From: Phlebotomus papatasi
Taxonomy: Eukaryota > Arthropoda > Insecta > Diptera > Psychodidae
Direction of reading: 5' to 3'
Assembly (NCBI RefSeq): GCF_024763615.1
Contig: NC_077223.1
Coordinates: forward strand, 77,190,627 to 77,254,626
DNA length: 64,000 nt
Shown here: positions 58,591 to 64,000 of the stretch, one piece after another
How positions within the stretch are numbered: the first letter of the stretch is position 1
How the letters are laid out: each line of letters starts with the position of its first letter
Position numbers and translations under genes: made by a program
Notes under the pieces: generated by a model
What the model saw: only the letters and a program-made list of their open reading frames with translations
What the model was told of the DNA's origin: nothing
Databases searched by the model: none

Positions 58591-59079
58591 ACTTACAAGT
58601 TCGTAAAAGGTTGTATATTTTCACAAACATTGTTCGTAATCACTTGACGAGCATTCATTGTTTCGTTCGCATTGCATTTGTTTGTAAATGTTCGTAAACA
58701 CATAGAAAAATGTCCGTACAGTTTATTTTCATTTTTTTTGTCATTTTGAATTGAATTGAACTTATTTCATCTGCATTCTTGATCTTTCCCAAGGAATGAT
58801 CTTCCTCAAGAAACGAACAAAGAAGAGATTCTTCTTTTGTTTATAAAATTTGGCCAGACAAACAAAACTATACGAACAAATGTTTGTAAAAGAACAAAAA
58901 CTGTTAGTCAAACGATGATGCTACGAACAAAGTTAGTGAGAAAGTATAAACTTTTACGATTTTTTTAGTGTGTTACGATTTACGAGCATTTAATAAGTCC
59001 CCAGTAAGAATTCACAAATATTTACGAACAATTTTGTGATATATTTTTCCTGTCTACTTTTCCATCATTTACGGTTGGG

Positions 59080-59292
59080 GGTAAGATGGGGTAATTCGGA
59101 ATTATGTCTATTTTGGAATTTTGAGATTTTCTCACGGTTTCAGATGGTTAAAGAGAAAAAGGAAACCACGAAGAAGTACAAGATTTCATATTCAAGAGTA
59201 CTTCTTCGTTGTTATTTCCTTTTGCCATCTAAAACTCTTAGGAAATCTCTAATTTCCAAATTAGACATGATTCCAGATTAACCTATCTTACC
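59080..59292. mobile_element. Foldback MITE with GGTAAGAT ends
   Basis: GGTAAGATGGGGTAATTCGG and complement-like ATTCCAGATTAACCTATCTTACC-type end; central hairpin around GAAGAAGTAC/GTACTTCTTC. Confidence 0.65.
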
Positions 59293-59786
59293 TTATTGGT
59301 TCACAACCGATTTAACCCAATTTAAAAATCAGTCAAAAGATTATCAAACTAACATAGAAGTACTATAACTGATTTTCGGATAAAAATTACTTATCAGTTC
59401 ATAACCGATTGGAACTGGTTCAGAATTATGAGAAATTCCAACACCTTTCCAACGTGTCCAAGAATAAATCCCTTTGGTTGAGAAATACATTCTCTAGTGC
59501 TTTTTTAACTTTTAACCTTTGAAACCCCGTTGTCAAGAATGATTGGACGGTATTTTCGTATATGAATGAAACCCGAAAGTCCCAAGTCTCTAGACGTGGG
59601 AACGGCGGATTGACGTACAGACACGTGGGCAAACGGACAGACAGATGGACAGACGAAATAAAAAATGTGTCCCCTAATTTCTCAGAAATTGTTTGAAACG
59701 CGAAGATATATTGAGAAAAGTGGACTTCGGGTAGTGGAACGAGTGGAAGGTGGAAATTTTAGGGGTGAAAAAATCCACGGGTTATA
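59284..59786 (+). repeat. CCGATTGGAACCGGTTC-type dispersed repeat, copy 2
   Basis: Same block order as 10862-11560, more decayed (ATAACCGATTGGAACTGG, AGAAATTCCAACACCTTTCC). Confidence 0.55.
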
Positions 59787-59883
59787 ATATACCTACTTCT
59801 CTCTTTGTATAATTCAAACATTTAAACGTGACACCAATTTATATTAAAAAGTTGTGTTACTTATTTAGAATTTCAATAGATAT

Positions 59884-60311
59884 AGGGTAAGTGTGCCAAA
59901 TTTCGGCATAGTTGCATGCAAGCGTTAAAGTCTCAAGTTTGAAATGTAATATTTTAAATACAAAGTGATTTTTTTATTCTTTCTTTTGTAAGAGTGTTGC
60001 TTGGAACCTTGTAAAGAGTTTACCGTCTTTATTTACTTTAAAATCATTCTTAATTCATTTTAAAATGAATAAAAATATAGACATAGCTTTGGTGCCTTAT
60101 TTCGGCCACCTTCATTCTCATAGTTTCTTGCCCTTCGGGAATTCTTCCAATGCCTTTTTCACGCCATCTCGTTTGTCGAAGCTACATTTTTTGTTATTCT
60201 TTTGCATTGCATAATCTCTAGAGTACGTAAAATCTAAAAGTTCATGGAAATTCGAGGAACAAAAAAGGTGGCCGAAATTGCAAGCTGGCCGGAATTTGGC
60301 ACACTTACCCT
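59884..60311. mobile_element. MITE with AGGGTAAGTGTGCC ends
   Basis: AGGGTAAGTGTGCCAAATTT at the left and AATTTGGCACACTTACCCT at the right, TA-containing flanks, 428 bp, non-coding. Confidence 0.7.
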
Positions 60312-61415
60312 AGCACTAAGACTATTTTAAAATTATAAATTTGTCTCAGTGAACAATTTACCCTACTAACTTTAACTGTCTCATATCAACTAATTATCTC
60401 TCTGGTTACCCGTAGAAATTATTGGTCAAACTGTTTAACAACTTTAGTCTAATTTCCTGAACCATTAGCAACATTTAAATTTTGCTCTGACTTTAATTGG
60501 CCATTTAAATTCTCTGAAGAAGAATCACCATCAATTCGTTAAATAATGGAAAATTGTGCTTTGTTAAAATATGTTAACATTATTGTAAATAATTATTTCT
60601 TGGAATCCTCAAAAATATCTTTCCATTATCAACAATGAGAAAAACACAATGAAAATATCCGATATAACAAAAGATTAATCGTCAACAAAAGAAATGAATT
60701 GTTTGATTCGACATGTTATAAGTGGGCTGATGATGAGATGGAAAAATCCTAAATAAATGTTAAATTGTGTACAAATGAGGCTTTTCCTACCAAGCTTTTC
60801 TGTTTGTGACTCAAAAAGTCGAACAATTTGAGACAGCGAAAGATTGTCCTAAACAGTGAAGCATATTTTGATGCTTACCAATGGTTTTGTGCAAACAAGA
60901 AAATACTTTGGACAAAATGTGAATGACCATAGATGCCATTGAGGAATTTTCTTTAAGAATTTTTTTGAAGATACTTCAATACCACGAGGCAAAATTTTTC
61001 TATAGAAAAAAATATGTCATCTAACAATAATATTATATGTTCGAAATGTAGGTGAAAACAGAAAATAAACATCCTGTACTGAAGCTCTCAAGTTCTTCTA
61101 ACAATAAATATTATTTGATCATTTTAATATGTAGGAAAATATCGTTCCCAAAGTTTATTTGTTCAAACTTCAAACCACCATACCAATATTGCAAAATTCC
61201 ATTTAAAATTTTCCAATAAGCTATAACATTCCAGGAGCTTCTGAAGAATATTGTAATATTTTTGTATAAGAATACTTCTACTAAAATTGACTAAATAAAA
61301 TTATGAGAAAATACAAAAACCTTTAATATTCAGCGTAAAAGTGACATGAGGCGCAAATGTATAACCTTTTACATCTAATTTATTAATATGAATACTAATG
61401 AATTAGCAAGATATT
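60312..61415. other. AT-rich DNA, nothing recognised
   Basis: No open frame, repeat end or RNA feature that I can support. Confidence 0.4.
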
Positions 61416-61837
61416 TTACTGCTCGAACTCTTCAGAGAGAGCAATATATGTAGTAAATATTTAACTTCAAAAGTGAGGAATTTTTAGATCACCGTATTGA
61501 TGAGTGATATTGTCATTGTTTTTTATATTTTCAAACTTTTTTTTAAACGAAAACCTTTTGGCAGTAGAAACTGCAATAACTGTACATAATATTTTTTTCA
61601 ATAGAATGAAAATAATTATTCATTAGAAAAATATTTAGATTTTTGGGCTAATTTTGTTCCTATCGTCCATAGAAGCAAAAAATGCAAAAAATTGAATTAG
61701 ACTCTGTTGGATTTTCCAAGGCTAGATGTAAGACTTTTCACGAATTTTGTTTATCGGTTTCATTTTTATTGTTGATTTTGGCCAATAAAAATGTCTCGTC
61801 CTTAAATAGTTAAAATCTGTTATGTTGCTGAACTATG

Positions 61838-62636
61838 CACAGAAAAAAATATTTTGTAAAAATTTTCGTAATTTATCACGCTAAACTTCTGACACCAATT
61901 TGATACGCCAAGTTAAAACACTGAATGTAGTTATAAATTATTATATATTTATTGGCTTCTTGTCTTGTGTCTTCAAGTGACTTCGAGTGACTTCAAGCGA
62001 CTTCGAGCGACTTCGATGTATTCTAGTGTTGCACTTACTTTTATGCATATTTTATGTTTATTTAGCAGTAAGCGCAACACTAGGAAATTACAATCAGCAT
62101 AATAAGCATAATAATCTTAAAGCATAACATATTTCATCAAATATCTTAACTAAAATAAGGAAGGGGAAGGAGTTAACAAATAGGAACACAGATGTTCCGC
62201 TACAATGTTTGTGAATTCCTATGGGGACTTATAAAATGTTCGTAAATCGTATAACCCATAAACATGTTCGTAAAAGTTTGTACTTTTTCACAAACATTGT
62301 TCGTAACATGATCACTTGACGAACATTTTTTGTACTTTTACAAATATTTGTTCGTAAATGTTCGTAAAATTTTGTCATTTGTTCGTAAATTTTTGTTTAT
62401 CTGACGAATATTTTACGAAAATATAAGAAAAAATGACCAAATTTTACGAACATTTTTTTGTGTGTTTAAGAACATTTATGAACAAATGTGATCATATTAC
62501 GAACAATGTTTGTGAAAAAAGAACAAACTATTACGAACTTGTTTGTGGGTTATACAATTTGCGAGATTTTTGTAAGTCCCCCATATAGGAATTCACAAAC
62601 ATTTACGAACATTTTTACAAAATATTTTTTTCTGTG
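61838..62636. mobile_element. TTCGTAAA palindromic element, copy 2, with insertion
   Basis: Same ends and units as 58075-58590 (CACAGAAAAAAATATTTTG to AATATTTTTTTCTGTG). Interrupted at about 61866-62210 by unrelated sequence. Confidence 0.7.
61872..62210 (-). mobile_element. Probable LTR retrotransposon fragment (LTR plus primer-binding site)
   Basis: On the minus strand the segment ends TTGGTGTCAGAAGTTTAGCG, which looks like the primer-binding region after a Ty3/gypsy-type LTR. Before it lies about 310 bp with TG near the start (TGTGTTCC) and CA before the binding site. It contains GACTTCGAG-type short tandem units at about 61975-62020. No internal coding region. Confidence 0.4.
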
Positions 62637-62928
62637 TGCTTTAATTTTTTACACTTATTTTTTAATCAGTTTTCACATGGTTTATTATCAGAAAACCATC
62701 CTAAAATCGAAGAAAAGTAGATTTATTTTGAATATTCTATCTTAATTTAATTTTATTGGTTTTTTAGTGAATGAGGTGTATGCACCCTCAAAAATTATTT
62801 AAGTTCTTATCTTTTGAAAAAGGGGTGGCAAAGCGTTCCAGGCTTTGCCACTACACTAAAAGTGCCAAACACTAAAAACACTGAGAATCTTTGTGATATT
62901 TTTAAAAACAAATAAAATGATTGGAAAA

Positions 62929-63548
62929 TATTCCATCTTGTCACTTACAGCTGAGCAACAAGGCCGGCAACATAATTTTCGTAGTTCCGCTGCTCACCAC
63001 CATGAACGCAAAACAGTGTCCTTCACGTATATTTGGTAAGGGGTATTTTGTATGGGAGATTCTTAAAAGTAAGGTATGAAAGATAGGGGTTAATTGAGGC
63101 TATAATCCACGCTTACTTGGTGAGACGGGATATTCCATCTTGTCACTGACAGCTGAGCACAACGGCCGGCAACATAATTTTCGTAGTACTGCTCTTCACC
63201 ACCATGAACGCAAAACAGTGTCCTTCACGTATATTTGGTAAGGGGTATTTTGTATGGGAGATTCTTGAAAGTAAGGTATGAAAGATAGGGGTTAATTGAG
63301 GCTATAATCCACGCTTACTTGGTGAGACGGGATATTCCATCTTGTCACTGACAGCTGAGCACAACGGCCGGCAACATAATTTTCGTAGTACTGCTCTTCA
63401 CCACCATGAACGCAAAACAGTGTCCTTCACGTATATTTGGTAAGGGGTATTTTGTATGGGAGCTTCTTAAAAGTAAGGTATGAAAGATAGGGGTTAGTTG
63501 AGGCCAAGGTTGAGGCTATAATCCACGCTTACCTGGTCAGACGGGATA
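62929..63548 (+). repeat. Three tandem 202-bp units with exon-like core
   Basis: TATTCCATCTTGTCACT starts units at 62929, 63131 and 63333; copies 2 and 3 are nearly identical, copy 1 slightly diverged, and copy 3 has a small internal duplication (GGCCAAGGTTGA). Each carries CACCACCATGAACGCAAAAC, continuing for 11 codons (MNAKQCPSRIF) and then G/GTAAGG, a good splice donor. This could be a triplicated first exon or a young satellite; no downstream exon is visible. Confidence 0.75.
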
Positions 63549-63565
63549 CTATACCGCAAAAGTAC

Positions 63566-63900
63566 TTTCGCATCATTTACCGTTTACCGGTTCTCAACCG
63601 ATTTGAACCGATTCATAAATCTCTTAAAAGGTAGTAGGATTGATTTTCAGATAAAAATTTTTTATCGGTTCAAAACCGATTGGAACCGGTTCAGTTTTAT
63701 AGGAAATTCCAAGACCTTTTCAACGCCCCCAAACATGACCCCATTTGCTCAATAAATGCGCTCTCCAGTGTCTTTTTAACCTTTGACCTCGAAAACCGTT
63801 ATTATTAGGAATGATTCAACGGTATTTTCGTATAAGGGCGACATGTCCGACTGGTTAATTTCTAAAACATATCCAAAAATGAAGAAAATCGAATACCGAA
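63566..63900 (+). repeat. CCGATTGGAACCGGTTC-type dispersed repeat, copy 3
   Basis: Same block order as copies 1 and 2 (CCGATTGGAACCGGTTCAG, AAATTCCAAGACCTTTTC, AATGCGCTCTCCAGTG). Confidence 0.6.
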
Positions 63901-64000
63901 GAATAATAAAATGCAATACCTCAAATGTTTTCGTTCATTGATTCATTTTCAGTATAAACAAAAGAAAACGAACTGAGAGTTTGACGAAGACAGGGAACGA

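Noticed and set aside
58134..58606. Cys/Phe/Tyr-rich frames on both strands
   Set aside because: Same reason: the TTCGTAAA palindrome is open in both directions by composition.
1..64000. A new multi-gene system
   Set aside because: Neighbouring genes are unrelated single-copy animal genes. Nothing in their order suggests a functional cluster; the novelty lies in repeats and isoforms.

Overview
This is a eukaryotic, AT-rich nuclear window. Introns are short (55-100 nt) or very long, and the intergenic space is crowded with transposon remnants. The recognisable proteins (an approximated/ZDHHC palmitoyltransferase, the olfactory co-receptor Ir25a, the checkpoint protein Mad1) look like insect orthologues, and Ir25a and its C-terminal tail look closest to Diptera. 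A lower dipteran such as a phlebotomine sand fly or other nematoceran is my best guess; this is inference from gene similarity and genome style, not a database match.

Layout. 1-14455 (+): the last three coding exons of app (approximated). They carry the last membrane segment, TTxE motif and PaCCT region, then a long hydrophilic tail. The catalytic DHHC exon lies upstream of the window. A strong donor at 6130 can be read through into about 160 open codons, giving a candidate alternative C-terminus. 19801-20671 (-): a two-exon gene for a 271-residue protein with an N-terminal coiled coil, function unknown. 26911-40693 (+): a complete Ir25a gene, eight coding exons and 948 codons, with transposons in introns 1 and 6. 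45933-48300 (-): a complete three-exon Mad1 gene, 734 codons. 52190-52490 (+): a possible promoter and first exon of a gene running rightwards. 62929-63548: three 202-bp tandem units, each with a short ATG-plus-splice-donor exon-like core.

The rest is mainly mobile DNA. It includes Harbinger-like, hAT-like, piggyBac-like, Tc1/mariner/pogo-like and foldback elements, a tRNA-derived SINE with a 13-bp target duplication, a non-LTR reverse-transcriptase remnant, a Tc1 transposase remnant, a probable LTR fragment, and a roughly 1.8-kb hairpin-ended Helitron/Helentron-like family in two near-full copies plus a relative. Several insertions can be dated relative to one another because an uninterrupted copy of the target element is also in the window.

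The genes do not form a pathway; they are unrelated neighbours. I found no CRISPR array, operon, functional tRNA or rRNA gene, and no convincing new defence or metabolic system. The most unusual material is the structured repeat DNA and the possible alternative app C-terminus.
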